Positions 16,850 to 25,945 of a stretch of 46,232 bases of DNA are shown one piece after another (positions within the stretch are counted from its first letter, which is position 1; each line of letters begins with the position of its first letter). The translations under genes were made by a program, and so were the position numbers. The stretch comes from CAZSSM01 sp964609385. Lineage in GTDB: Bacteria > Planctomycetota > Planctomycetia > Isosphaerales > Isosphaeraceae. Where the stretch lies: assembly GCA_964609385.1 (NCBI GenBank), contig CAZSSM010000056.1, forward strand, positions 1 through 46,232. The letters are read 5' to 3'. Under the pieces are notes generated by a model. That model was not told where the DNA came from, ran no database searches, and saw only the letters and a program-made list of their open reading frames with translations.

Positions 16850-19800
16850 TGGCGTCTCCCGATCGAGTCCCAAACCTCGGACCGCCCGAGCACGCCCCGT
16901 CACGTCCGCAAATCGCCCTGGTTGGGATCGGCGCCCTCTTCCCAAAGGCCTCCGATCCCGAGGCGTTCTGGGAGATCGTCCGCGACGCTCGCTGCACCGC
17001 TCGACGCGTGCCCGACGGACGTTGGCCGGTCGATCCAGCCAATGTCCTCGGCCCATTCCCCGCCGACGTCGATCGGGTCAACGCGCTCTCGGGTTGCTAC
17101 CTCGATCCGTTCGTGCTCGACCCCGACGGACTCGACCTGCCGCGCGGCCTGCTCGACGGTCTCGACCCAACGTTCCATGTCGTCCTGGAGGCGGGACGCA
17201 TGGCCTGGCGCGATGCGGTCACCGGACCGCTGGACCACAATCGAGTCGGCGTGGTCTTGGGCCATATCGCGCTGCCGACCGATTCCGCCTCGACCTTGGC
17301 TTGGGAACTCCGGGGGCTCGCCTTCAAAGAATCGCTCATTTATGGAAATGAGGTTGTTCTCAACACTACCTCTTTAGTGCACCCATGGAACCGATACGTC
17401 GCAGGATTGCCCGCCGGTCTACTCGCCCGCGCCTTGGGGCTCGGCGGCGGTGCGTTCGCCTTGGACGCAGCCTGCGCTTCGTCACTCTATGCACTGAAGC
17501 TTGCCGCCGATGCCTTGATCGCTGGTCGGGCAGACGCGATGCTCGCCGGTGGTCTCTCTAGGCCCGACGCCCTCTACACCCAGATGGGCTTCGCTCAGCT
17601 CCGCGCCCTTTCGACCAAAGGCATTCCGACCCCTTTCGATCACCGTGCCGACGGGCTGGTCGTTGGTGAGGGGGCCGGCCTGTTCGTCCTCAAACGGCTT
17701 GACGATGCCCTGCGTCACGGCGACACCATTCACGCTCTGCTGGCCGGCGTCGGACTCTCCAACGACGTCGAGGGCAATCTGCTCGCCCCGGCCAGCGAGG
17801 GCCAAATCCGTGCCCTTCGCGCCGCTTACGATCAAGCCGGCTGGTCGCCGACTCAAGTCGACCTGATCGAGTGCCATGCCACAGGCACACCAATGGGCGA
17901 TGCTGTCGAGTTCGCCAGCCTCCGCGCATTGCATGACGGGCTCGAATTTAACGCCGACAAGGGTCGTAACCCGACGGTCGTTGGCTCGGTCAAGTCGAAC
18001 ATCGGACACCCCCTGACCGCCGCGGGCGCCGCCGGCGTGCTCAAGGTTCTCCTCGCGCTTCGGCATCGGACGCTCCCACCGACCGCCTCGTTCAGCGAAC
18101 CCAACCCGGCCATCGCCGACGAACTGCGAAGTGGACGGTTTGCGATCCTTCGCGAGCCCAGACCTTGGACCTCGCGAACTCCTGAAACACCCCGACGCGC
18201 CGCCGTCAGCGGGTTTGGGTTCGGCGGCATCAACGCCCACCTGCTTCTCGAAGAATACCCCCCCGCGACGGCTCATCCCGATCGTACGACGACTCGGAAG
18301 CATCCGGTTTCCATCGGATCGATCCGAGCTCCCGACCGCGCTCGTCTCGATCATGCATCGCAATCTCTCGATCTCGCAGTCGTTGGGGTCGCGGCGCGGG
18401 TCGGCCCTTGGACGAGCACCGAGTCAGTCCACCAACGCCTTCTCGGCTTAGAAGGTCCGCCGGCCCAATCGCCGAGCAACTGGTGGGGCCTGCCCGGCGT
18501 TGGAACGCAGGTTCATGCGATCCCCCATTTGAATGTGCCCCTCGGACGGTTCCGGATCCCCCCTCGCGAGCTGGAACAGGCCTTGCCTCAGCAGTTGCTG
18601 GCCCTCCTGGTGATGGCCGAAGCCGTCGGCGACCGCCCACCGCGTTGGTCAGCCCGCGATCGTGAGCGGATCGGTGTCTTCCTGGGCGTCGAACTCGACC
18701 TCAACACGACCAACTATCAGCTCCGTTGGCGGCTCGGCGAACACGCGGGAGCCTGGGGTGACCGAGCCGGCTTCGATTGGTCGCTTGAAGATAAGGAGAC
18801 GTGGTTCGCCCGCTGGCGCGAGGCGATCAGCCCGCCCTTGACCGCCGACCGGACGCTCGGGGGGCTGGCCTCGATCGCCGCCAGCCGGATCGCGCGGTTG
18901 TTCCAGATCGGTGGTCCCAGCTTCACCGTCTCCCGAGAGCGGGCCTCGGGCCTTCAGGCACTCGCAATGGCCGCCGATGCGTTGACTCACGGCCAGCTCG
19001 ACTACGCCCTCGTCGGCGCAGTCGACTTCGCTACCGAGGCCCGTGCTGTCGACGCTGCACGCCGTGCCGTAAGCCCATCTTTACTCCCTGAGTGCAGCGA
19101 GCCTCCTCCACTCGACGTCTTCGCCGATGGTGCCGTCGCCTTCGTCCTCCGACGGCTCGACGACGCGCGACGTGAAGGCGAACCGATCCTCGCAGTCATC
19201 GAGTCCATCGAGACGAACCCCGTCAACGGTCCCGACACACGACTTAATGATCACAAAAGTTTTCTTCGATCCTCTCAATGCTTCGGTGATCTCGGTGCGG
19301 CGTCCGGGGCGTTCGAGGTGCTCAGCGCGATCTGGTCGCTGACCGATCGGGTCATTCCTCCGGAGGGCACGGTGTCTGGTTCGCGACCGCGCTACGCGAT
19401 CGGCAACCGTAATGACGGACCACGGCGGGTCCGTGTTGAAACACCCTCTATGGATCGGACCGTCGTGGCCGCCACGCTCCGCGAAGCTGACCCTGCTCCG
19501 ATCTCTGACCGTAACGGGCCTCCCGGTCGGCCGATCCGCCCGCTCCAGGAGGGCCTGTTCCTCCTTGAGGCCAACTCGATCCCTGAATTGCTCGCCGAGA
19601 TCGATCGACTCCGCGACTGGGTCGGGAACACGAACAACGCTGAGAACGCCGATCCGGTCCTGATCTCCCCCATTGATCAACTCGGCTCGCTCTGGTGGCA
19701 TCGACACGCCGAGCGATTCGCCCCGATACGATCGGCCAAGCTCGGGGCCGCGTTGGTCGCATCCAACCTCGACGAACTCGCTCAGCTCGCCGACCAGCTC

Positions 19801-22800
19801 CGCGACGCGATTACGCGAGGTGACGACCGCCCCCTGCCCGGCGACCGCATCTTCTTCGAAGCCTCGCCGATCGCCCCCGGGAGCAAGCCTGTCTTTGCCT
19901 ATCCTGGCTCGGGCAACCACTTCCCCCGGATGGGACGCGACCTCGCTGGACTCTGGCCTGCGATCCTCGACAAACACCACGCGCAAAACCGATTCCTAGC
20001 CGATCAGCTCCGGCCCGATATTTTTTGGGATCAGGAAGATCTCAACAGCGTCGAATCTGATCACGTCTCGATGATCCAAGGTCAGATTTCGCTCGGTGCC
20101 TTTCTCGCCGACCTGCTCGACGCCTTCGACGTTCGACCCGCCTCGGCGCTCGGATACAGCCTAGGCGAGACGACGATGCTCGTGGCGCATCGGGTTTGGA
20201 ATGACCGCGACCTGATGCTCGAGCGACTCCGACGTTCCAGCCTCTTCACGACCGACCTAGCTGCCCCCTACAACGCGGCGCGGACCGCCCTCGGGCTCGC
20301 TCCCGACGACCCTTTCGACTGGTACGCCGCCCTGATCGCGCGGTCAACCGTTGAGGTCCACGACGCGATCGGCTCAGATCCGACCTTGCACATCTTGTTC
20401 ATCACCGGCGACCGTGAGTGCGTGCTTGCCGGTCCTCGTGTCGCCGTTGAGCGGGTCGCGGAGCAACTCGGCGTCCGCGCGGTCCGGTTGCCCGGCGTCA
20501 GCGCCGTGCATTGCCCCTTGGCACAACCCGTCGCCGACGCCTACCGCGACCTCCACCGCCTGCCGACGCGATCGGTCTCCGGGATCCGCTTTTACAGTGC
20601 CGCATGGGGACGCCCCTTCGTCCCCGATTCGGAAACGGCTGCCTCGGCGATCACCGACCAAGCGTTGGCGACCGTCGACATCCCCCGGCTTGTCCGACGT
20701 GCCTGGGACGACGGGCACCGGCTCTTCCTCGAGATCGGACCAGGGGCCTCGACGACCCGGATGATCACGTCCATCCTCCGAGACCGTCCCCACCGGGCCC
20801 GGGCCCTCCATCATGCCGGCGCCGACCCTGTCTCGCTCCTGCTCCGAACCCTCGGCTGGCTCCATGCCCAACGCGTTCCGTTGCGGGTCGATGACCTCTT
20901 CGACGTCATCCCTGACCCGTCGTTGAACTCCAACTCGGATCGGACCATCCGCGTCCCTGTTGGTAGTTGTTCGATCGAAATCCCAAAACCTCTGCGCAAG
21001 AAAGCCTCAAGCGAACCGGTCTCGCCCGAGACGAATGGGTCGAGCTTTCGAACGTCCTCAGTCTCAACGATCCAACAACCGTCGACATCCCGAATCATGC
21101 CGCCTCAGCAATCCCTAAACTCTCCCGATCCAATGAATGCCGACACATCCCAACCTCGACCCTCAATAGCCCCATTGACTACCGCGGCACCTCCAGTCTC
21201 GAAGTTGGTGGATTCAGAAGATGGATCGCGGACAGGAGGCGATCACCGGATGGTCGAAGCCACTCCGTTGCTCCATGCCATGGCCGCCAACGCGCGGGCC
21301 CAAGCCTCAGCGCACGCCGCTTACCTCACTTTCACCGACGGTATCGCCACGACTTATGCGGATCACGCATCGCGGTTCAACAGTTCATTCGCTCTGCCAC
21401 TCTTACACAACGATTCCGGAACGAGCCGTGACGAGGCCCATCCTAAGAGGTCGGACCCTCGGGATTCATCCGCTCTTCACGGCGGGGCAGCCCAACCCGA
21501 ACGATCCGACATCGTGCTCGATCGCGATCAGTGCCTGGAGTTTGCGCGCGGCTCGATCGCCGCGGTGCTCGGCCCCGACTATGCCGACATCGATGCCTAC
21601 CCAACTCGGGTTCGCCTCCCTGACGAGCCGTTGATGCTGGTCGATCGGATCACCGCTTTGGAAGGCGAACCGCGATCGCTGAGCCATGGTCGAGTCGTCA
21701 CCGAGCACGACATCGATGCCGACCGTTGGTATCTGGACGCCAACGCGATCCCGACGGCCTTGGCGGTCGAGTCAGGACAGGCCGACCTGTTCCTGGCCGG
21801 ATACCTCGGGATCGACTTGCGGACTCTTGGCCGATCCGTTTACCGACTGCTCGACGCCTTTGTCACCTTCCACGACCGCTTGCCCGGACCCGGTCAGACG
21901 ATCCGGTACGACATCCGGATCCTCAATTTCTTTCGCCAAGGCAACACGTATCTATTCCGGTTTGAGTTCGACGGAACGGTCGACGGTCGACCGCTGTTGA
22001 CGATGCGTGACGGCTGTGCCGGCTTCTTCAGCGCCGAGGAGTTGGCCGCCGGCAAGGGCCTCGTCCTGAATGGGCCAAGAGCGCCTCGTGATGCGAAGGC
22101 CGAGCAACTCTCCGCCGACCCGTTCGGCTTCGTTCCGTTCGACGACCCGATCTCCCTGAACGAGTCGGCGGTCGATCGGCTCCGTGCAGGAGACCTCGCC
22201 GGCGCGTTCGGCCCGTCCTTCGCCGAACTCGACCTACCCGACCCGTATCGACTCCCGACCGACAAACTCCGGCTGGTCGATCGGATCACGAAGCTCGATC
22301 CGCGCGGCGGACGCTTCGGGCTCGGCTTGGCTGTAGGGGAAGCCGAGATCGAGCCGGACGCCTGGTTCCTCACCTGCCACTTCGTCGATGATCAAGTGAT
22401 GCCCGGCACCTTGATGTATGAATGTTGCCTGCATACTTTCCGCGTCTTCCTGATGCGTCGCGGGATCGTTGGGCCTCAAGGGACGATCCGATATGAGCCG
22501 ATTCCCGGTATATCCAGCCGGCTCCGATGCCGGGGCCAGGTCACCGCCCAGTCGTCTCGGGTCCGCTACGAGATCCACGTCAAGGCGGTCGTCCTCAGCG
22601 ACGATGGGACGCCCGAGGCGATCGCCGACGCGATCATGTTCGCCGACGACAAGCCGATTGTCGAGATTGTCGACATGACGATCCGTGCCAGCGGCGTCAC
22701 CCGAGACGGTCTCGAACGACTTTGGGACGACGCCCGAGAGCAAATGGTCCCAGCGCGACCCGTCGACGTCAACTCGTATGAGCAGATCCTCGAGTTCGCG

Positions 22801-23934
22801 ACCGGTCGCCCTTCGCTCGCTTTCGGACCGGACTTCGCCCCGTTCGACGACGATCGGTTCATGGCCCGGCTCCCCAGGCCGCCCTACGCGTTCCTGCACC
22901 GGATCGTCCGTGTCGACAATTGCCAACCCGGCGTGCTCTCGGCCGGTGGCACGGCCCTGGCCGAGTACGATGTGCCGTCCGAAGCCTGGTACTTCTCCGC
23001 CGAGCGGACTGGCGCGATGCCGCTCTCAATTCTGCTCGAGGTCGCCCTTCAGCCCTGCGGTTGGATGTCGGCCTACCTTGGAGCCGCCCTGAGCAGCAAT
23101 CACCCGCTCCATTACCGGAACCTCGGTGGCGAGGCGATCCAGCATCGCGCGGTTACACCGGACATCGGTACGCTTGCCACTCGGATCACTTTGACCAAAC
23201 AGAGCCAGTCGGCCGGCATGATCATCCAACACTTCGATTTCGAGGTCGTTTCGCGATCCGGTCCTGTCTACTCGGGATCGACCTACTTCGGCTTCTTTCG
23301 ACCCGAACAACTGGCAGATCAGGTTGGACTCCGCGACCCCCGCTGGTCCGATTTCAATGCGCAACCGTTCCCCGACATGGATCGGCCCGCGCGTCCTTAC
23401 CCGACCGAGCCCCCCTTCCCTCAAGCTCAGCTCCGGATGGTCGACCGCATTCGAGTGGATCGAAGGGGTGGGGATCAACCCGCTGATGCCTCATCCCTCA
23501 AGCGCCTCCGTGGCGAGTTCGACATCGATCCGTCGTCCTGGTTTTTCCGCGCCCATTTCTTCCAAGATCCTGTCATCCCCGGCTCATTGGGCTTGGAATC
23601 GCTGATCCAATTGCTCAAACTTGCCGTTGTTAGTCCGATCGGCTCGTCTGCTCTTGCCCCAACGGTGCAGTTCGCGCCTGCTCTAGGTCTGCCAGCGCAC
23701 CGCTGGACCTATCGGGGGCAAGTGATCCCGAACGACGGAATGGTGACCATCGATCTGCTCGTAACTCACGTCGATCCAGCGACCGGCCAGGTCCGCGGTG
23801 ATGGTTGGCTGCTTGTCGATGGCCGTCTGATCTATCAGATGCAGGATTTCGCCATCGCTTGGACTCCCACCGCGAACGAGCCTGATGGTAAGCCCATCTC
23901 AAGGACCAAGACCCTCGCCGCATCAAGAAAATAG
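16849..23934 (+). CDS. pfaC: PfaC-like synthase with built-in AT (KS-CLF-AT-4 hotdogs)
   Basis: A 2361-aa PUFA synthase subunit. Domains: ketosynthase, about 20-465, intact (Cys209 in DAACASS, His343 in ECHATGT, His387 in SNIGHPL); chain-length-factor-like KS, about 508-885, in which the active Cys position is Arg698 (FTVSRERASG); acyltransferase, about 1013-1320, with Ser1104 in GYSLGE and a VHCPL His; a disordered linker to ~1555; then four FabA-like hotdog units. Units 2 (about 1768-1958, His1844 in CHFVDDQVMPG, Glu1858) and 4 (about 2185-2338, His2236 in AHFFQDPVIPG, Glu2250) look catalytic. Units 1 and 3 lack the His and look like pseudo-domains, so the set reads as two inactive-active pairs. 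An AT between CLF and DH, with no separate pfaB, resembles myxobacterial-type Pfa3, but no C-terminal acylglycerolphosphate acyltransferase follows. The ATG at 16849 overlaps the pfaA stop by one base; an upstream open frame to 16507 lies inside pfaA and is not used. Confidence 0.92.
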   Translation: MASPDRVPNLGPPEHAPSRPQIALVGIGALFPKASDPEAFWEIVRDARCTARRVPDGRWPVDPANVLGPFPADVDRVNALSGCYLDPFVLDPDGLDLPRGLLDGLDPTFHVVLEAGRMAWRDAVTGPLDHNRVGVVLGHIALPTDSASTLAWELRGLAFKESLIYGNEVVLNTTSLVHPWNRYVAGLPAGLLARALGLGGGAFALDAACASSLYALKLAADALIAGRADAMLAGGLSRPDALYTQMGFAQLRALSTKGIPTPFDHRADGLVVGEGAGLFVLKRLDDALRHGDTIHALLAGVGLSNDVEGNLLAPASEGQIRALRAAYDQAGWSPTQVDLIECHATGTPMGDAVEFASLRALHDGLEFNADKGRNPTVVGSVKSNIGHPLTAAGAAGVLKVLLALRHRTLPPTASFSEPNPAIADELRSGRFAILREPRPWTSRTPETPRRAAVSGFGFGGINAHLLLEEYPPATAHPDRTTTRKHPVSIGSIRAPDRARLDHASQSLDLAVVGVAARVGPWTSTESVHQRLLGLEGPPAQSPSNWWGLPGVGTQVHAIPHLNVPLGRFRIPPRELEQALPQQLLALLVMAEAVGDRPPRWSARDRERIGVFLGVELDLNTTNYQLRWRLGEHAGAWGDRAGFDWSLEDKETWFARWREAISPPLTADRTLGGLASIAASRIARLFQIGGPSFTVSRERASGLQALAMAADALTHGQLDYALVGAVDFATEARAVDAARRAVSPSLLPECSEPPPLDVFADGAVAFVLRRLDDARREGEPILAVIESIETNPVNGPDTRLNDHKSFLRSSQCFGDLGAASGAFEVLSAIWSLTDRVIPPEGTVSGSRPRYAIGNRNDGPRRVRVETPSMDRTVVAATLREADPAPISDRNGPPGRPIRPLQEGLFLLEANSIPELLAEIDRLRDWVGNTNNAENADPVLISPIDQLGSLWWHRHAERFAPIRSAKLGAALVASNLDELAQLADQLRDAITRGDDRPLPGDRIFFEASPIAPGSKPVFAYPGSGNHFPRMGRDLAGLWPAILDKHHAQNRFLADQLRPDIFWDQEDLNSVESDHVSMIQGQISLGAFLADLLDAFDVRPASALGYSLGETTMLVAHRVWNDRDLMLERLRRSSLFTTDLAAPYNAARTALGLAPDDPFDWYAALIARSTVEVHDAIGSDPTLHILFITGDRECVLAGPRVAVERVAEQLGVRAVRLPGVSAVHCPLAQPVADAYRDLHRLPTRSVSGIRFYSAAWGRPFVPDSETAASAITDQALATVDIPRLVRRAWDDGHRLFLEIGPGASTTRMITSILRDRPHRARALHHAGADPVSLLLRTLGWLHAQRVPLRVDDLFDVIPDPSLNSNSDRTIRVPVGSCSIEIPKPLRKKASSEPVSPETNGSSFRTSSVSTIQQPSTSRIMPPQQSLNSPDPMNADTSQPRPSIAPLTTAAPPVSKLVDSEDGSRTGGDHRMVEATPLLHAMAANARAQASAHAAYLTFTDGIATTYADHASRFNSSFALPLLHNDSGTSRDEAHPKRSDPRDSSALHGGAAQPERSDIVLDRDQCLEFARGSIAAVLGPDYADIDAYPTRVRLPDEPLMLVDRITALEGEPRSLSHGRVVTEHDIDADRWYLDANAIPTALAVESGQADLFLAGYLGIDLRTLGRSVYRLLDAFVTFHDRLPGPGQTIRYDIRILNFFRQGNTYLFRFEFDGTVDGRPLLTMRDGCAGFFSAEELAAGKGLVLNGPRAPRDAKAEQLSADPFGFVPFDDPISLNESAVDRLRAGDLAGAFGPSFAELDLPDPYRLPTDKLRLVDRITKLDPRGGRFGLGLAVGEAEIEPDAWFLTCHFVDDQVMPGTLMYECCLHTFRVFLMRRGIVGPQGTIRYEPIPGISSRLRCRGQVTAQSSRVRYEIHVKAVVLSDDGTPEAIADAIMFADDKPIVEIVDMTIRASGVTRDGLERLWDDAREQMVPARPVDVNSYEQILEFATGRPSLAFGPDFAPFDDDRFMARLPRPPYAFLHRIVRVDNCQPGVLSAGGTALAEYDVPSEAWYFSAERTGAMPLSILLEVALQPCGWMSAYLGAALSSNHPLHYRNLGGEAIQHRAVTPDIGTLATRITLTKQSQSAGMIIQHFDFEVVSRSGPVYSGSTYFGFFRPEQLADQVGLRDPRWSDFNAQPFPDMDRPARPYPTEPPFPQAQLRMVDRIRVDRRGGDQPADASSLKRLRGEFDIDPSSWFFRAHFFQDPVIPGSLGLESLIQLLKLAVVSPIGSSALAPTVQFAPALGLPAHRWTYRGQVIPNDGMVTIDLLVTHVDPATGQVRGDGWLLVDGRLIYQMQDFAIAWTPTANEPDGKPISRTKTLAASRK

Positions 23935-23941
23935 TGGCACA

Positions 23942-25000
23942 ATGAAATACCAGCATGTTTATATCGATGCGATTGGCTATGAGTTGCCAACCCAGGTTGT
24001 CACGACCGACGAATTGGAGTTGGAGTTGGAGCCGGTCTACCGCGCGTTGCGGATGGCCCCGGGCCAACTCGAGAGCCTGACTGGGGTCGGGGAACGCCGG
24101 TGGTGGGATCGAGGCTACGCGGTCTCGGACGGAGCGATCGCGGCGGCTCGGAAGGCATTGACGTCGGTCGACTTCGCTTCGAAATATTTAGACGTGGTAA
24201 TCTATGCTGGGGTCTGCCGCGAGCTGCTGGAGCCGGCCACAGCCTGCCGGGTGGCAGCCGCATTGGGGGTCAGCCCCGACTGTGCGCCTTACGACCTGAG
24301 CAACGCCTGTCTAGGCGTACTCAACGGGATGATCGACGTGGCCAATCGGATCGAGTTAGGCCAGATCCGAGCCGGCCTGGTCGTCTCATGCGAATCGGCA
24401 CGCGAGATCAACGAACTGGCGATCAGCCAACTGCTCGCTGAACCGACACCGCAGCAGTTCCGCGCATCCTTGGCGACGTTCACTGGAGGCTCGGGCGCCG
24501 TCGCGTTGCTGCTGACCGACGGCACCTTCGGCCACGCACGCCGTCGACGCCTGGTCGGCGGCGCCTCACAGTCGGCCCCACAGCATCACGACCTTTGCCG
24601 TTGGGGGTTCCGCACCATCACGAACATGCCCCGAGCCGCGCAGCAGTTCACCCAGTTCTTCGTCACCGACTCGGTCGCCGTGCTCAAGCATGGCGTTGAA
24701 CTGGGCCGACGGAGCTTCGCCCAGTTTCTCCAGACACTCGCCTGGAGTCGCGAACACGTCGACAAGGTGATCTGCCACCAGGTCGGCAAGCCACACCGCG
24801 ACACGATCCTGGAAAGCCTCGGCCTTGGAACACACCAAGATTTCTGCACGTTCCCCTATCTGGGCAACATCGGGACCGTTTCACTCCCTTTGACCGCCGC
24901 CTTGGCCGAGCGCCGGGGGTTCCTCCGAGCAGACGACCGCGTCGGGTTCCTCGGGATTGGTAGCGGACTCAACTGCCTCATGCTTGGGATCGAATGGTAA
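23942..25000 (+). CDS. oleA: OleA, thiolase-fold head-to-head acyl condensation enzyme
   Basis: A 352-aa thiolase-superfamily enzyme that joins two fatty acyl thioesters non-decarboxylatively (Claisen-type) to a 2-alkyl-3-ketoacid, the first step of long-chain olefin synthesis. The N-terminus MKYQHVYIDAIGYELP, the segment TGVGERRWW, the CREL..EPATACRVAAALGV element and IANRIELGQI-like ANRIELGQIRAG closely follow Shewanella-type OleA. The nucleophile is Cys123 in SNACLGVL. The CHQVGKPH and LGNIGTVSLP segments supply the His and Asn of the thiolase triad, and a Glu lies in REL-LEPATA. It starts seven bases after the pfaC stop and is followed after three bases by oleB. I chose ATG 23942 over an upstream in-frame start because family similarity begins there. 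It could accept PUFA-synthase products directly from ACP or as CoA esters; the sequence does not decide this. Confidence 0.94.
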   Translation: MKYQHVYIDAIGYELPTQVVTTDELELELEPVYRALRMAPGQLESLTGVGERRWWDRGYAVSDGAIAAARKALTSVDFASKYLDVVIYAGVCRELLEPATACRVAAALGVSPDCAPYDLSNACLGVLNGMIDVANRIELGQIRAGLVVSCESAREINELAISQLLAEPTPQQFRASLATFTGGSGAVALLLTDGTFGHARRRRLVGGASQSAPQHHDLCRWGFRTITNMPRAAQQFTQFFVTDSVAVLKHGVELGRRSFAQFLQTLAWSREHVDKVICHQVGKPHRDTILESLGLGTHQDFCTFPYLGNIGTVSLPLTAALAERRGFLRADDRVGFLGIGSGLNCLMLGIEW

Positions 25001-25003
25001 ATA

Positions 25004-25945
25004 ATGAGTGACACAAACAACTATTCAATCGACCTCGATGGCGCCGCATCCCTCTATCCGTTCTGCTCCCGATATCTCGAGCGGTCCGGGCTGAGGCAGC
25101 ATTTCATCGACGAGGGTTCGGGCGATCCGTTGGTGATGGTTCACGGCAACCCGACCTGGTCGTTCGCCTTCCGCAACCTGATCGTCACGTTCCGCGAACG
25201 CCAACGCGTCTTGGCGATGGACCACATCGGTTGCGGGCTCTCAGACAAGCCGACACGCTCAGAATATCCGTTCACATTGGAGCGTCGGATTGACGATCTC
25301 GAGGTCCTGCTCGAGGAGGCCGGCGTGTCCAAGCGTTTGACCCTTCTGGTCCACGACTGGGGTGGCATGATCGGGCTTGGATACGCGACTCGGCATCCCG
25401 AACGAATCGGTCGTCTGATCATTCTCAACACAAGCGGGTTCCATCTCCCCAAATCGAAACGGTTCCCCTGGTCGCTCCGGTTGGCTCGCGACACCGCATT
25501 CGGCCGCTGCATGGTCGTCCAGCAAAACGCGTTCGTCCGCGCCGCCTTGCGATTCTGCGTCACGCGGACGCGACTGGACCCCGATGTCCGTCGTGGTTAC
25601 CTCGCGCCCCACGATCGTCCCGAGCACCGGCTCTCGGTTCTCGAATTCGTTCGCGACATCCCACTTACGCCGACCGACTTCAGCTACCGGACTGTCTCAG
25701 AGATCGAATCGAACCTCCCCTCGCTCTCACACATTCCGATGCTGATTTGTTGGGGAATGCGTGATTTCGTGTTTGATCATCATTTCTTCGATGAATGGCG
25801 GCGGAGATTCCCGAACGCCGAGGTCCATTGCTTCCGGGACGCCGGCCATTTTCTATTCGAGGACGTACCGAACGAGCTCATCGACCGGGTTGATTCGTTC
25901 TTGGCACGAACCCATCCCGACGCCGTTGCGGAAATACCGTCATGA
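25004..25945 (+). CDS. oleB: OleB, beta-lactone decarboxylase (alpha/beta hydrolase)
   Basis: A 313-aa alpha/beta-hydrolase of the haloalkane-dehalogenase-like group. In the Ole pathway OleB converts the cis-beta-lactone made by OleC to a cis-olefin plus CO2. The oxyanion region VHGNPTWSF, the nucleophile elbow VHDWGGM with Asp118, the acid-bearing CWGMRDFVFD segment and the His in AGHFLFED form the expected catalytic set. An Asp nucleophile separates it from ordinary esterases with Ser. Similar proteins alone could be called dehalogenases, but the position between oleA and oleC makes OleB by far the better reading. The ATG at 25004 lies three bases after oleA, and the stop overlaps the oleC start as ATGA. 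Confidence 0.93.
   Translation: MSDTNNYSIDLDGAASLYPFCSRYLERSGLRQHFIDEGSGDPLVMVHGNPTWSFAFRNLIVTFRERQRVLAMDHIGCGLSDKPTRSEYPFTLERRIDDLEVLLEEAGVSKRLTLLVHDWGGMIGLGYATRHPERIGRLIILNTSGFHLPKSKRFPWSLRLARDTAFGRCMVVQQNAFVRAALRFCVTRTRLDPDVRRGYLAPHDRPEHRLSVLEFVRDIPLTPTDFSYRTVSEIESNLPSLSHIPMLICWGMRDFVFDHHFFDEWRRRFPNAEVHCFRDAGHFLFEDVPNELIDRVDSFLARTHPDAVAEIPS

Noticed and set aside
25004..25945. Haloalkane dehalogenase
   Set aside because: The Asp nucleophile and fold fit, but the operon position between oleA and oleC makes the beta-lactone decarboxylase OleB the better call.
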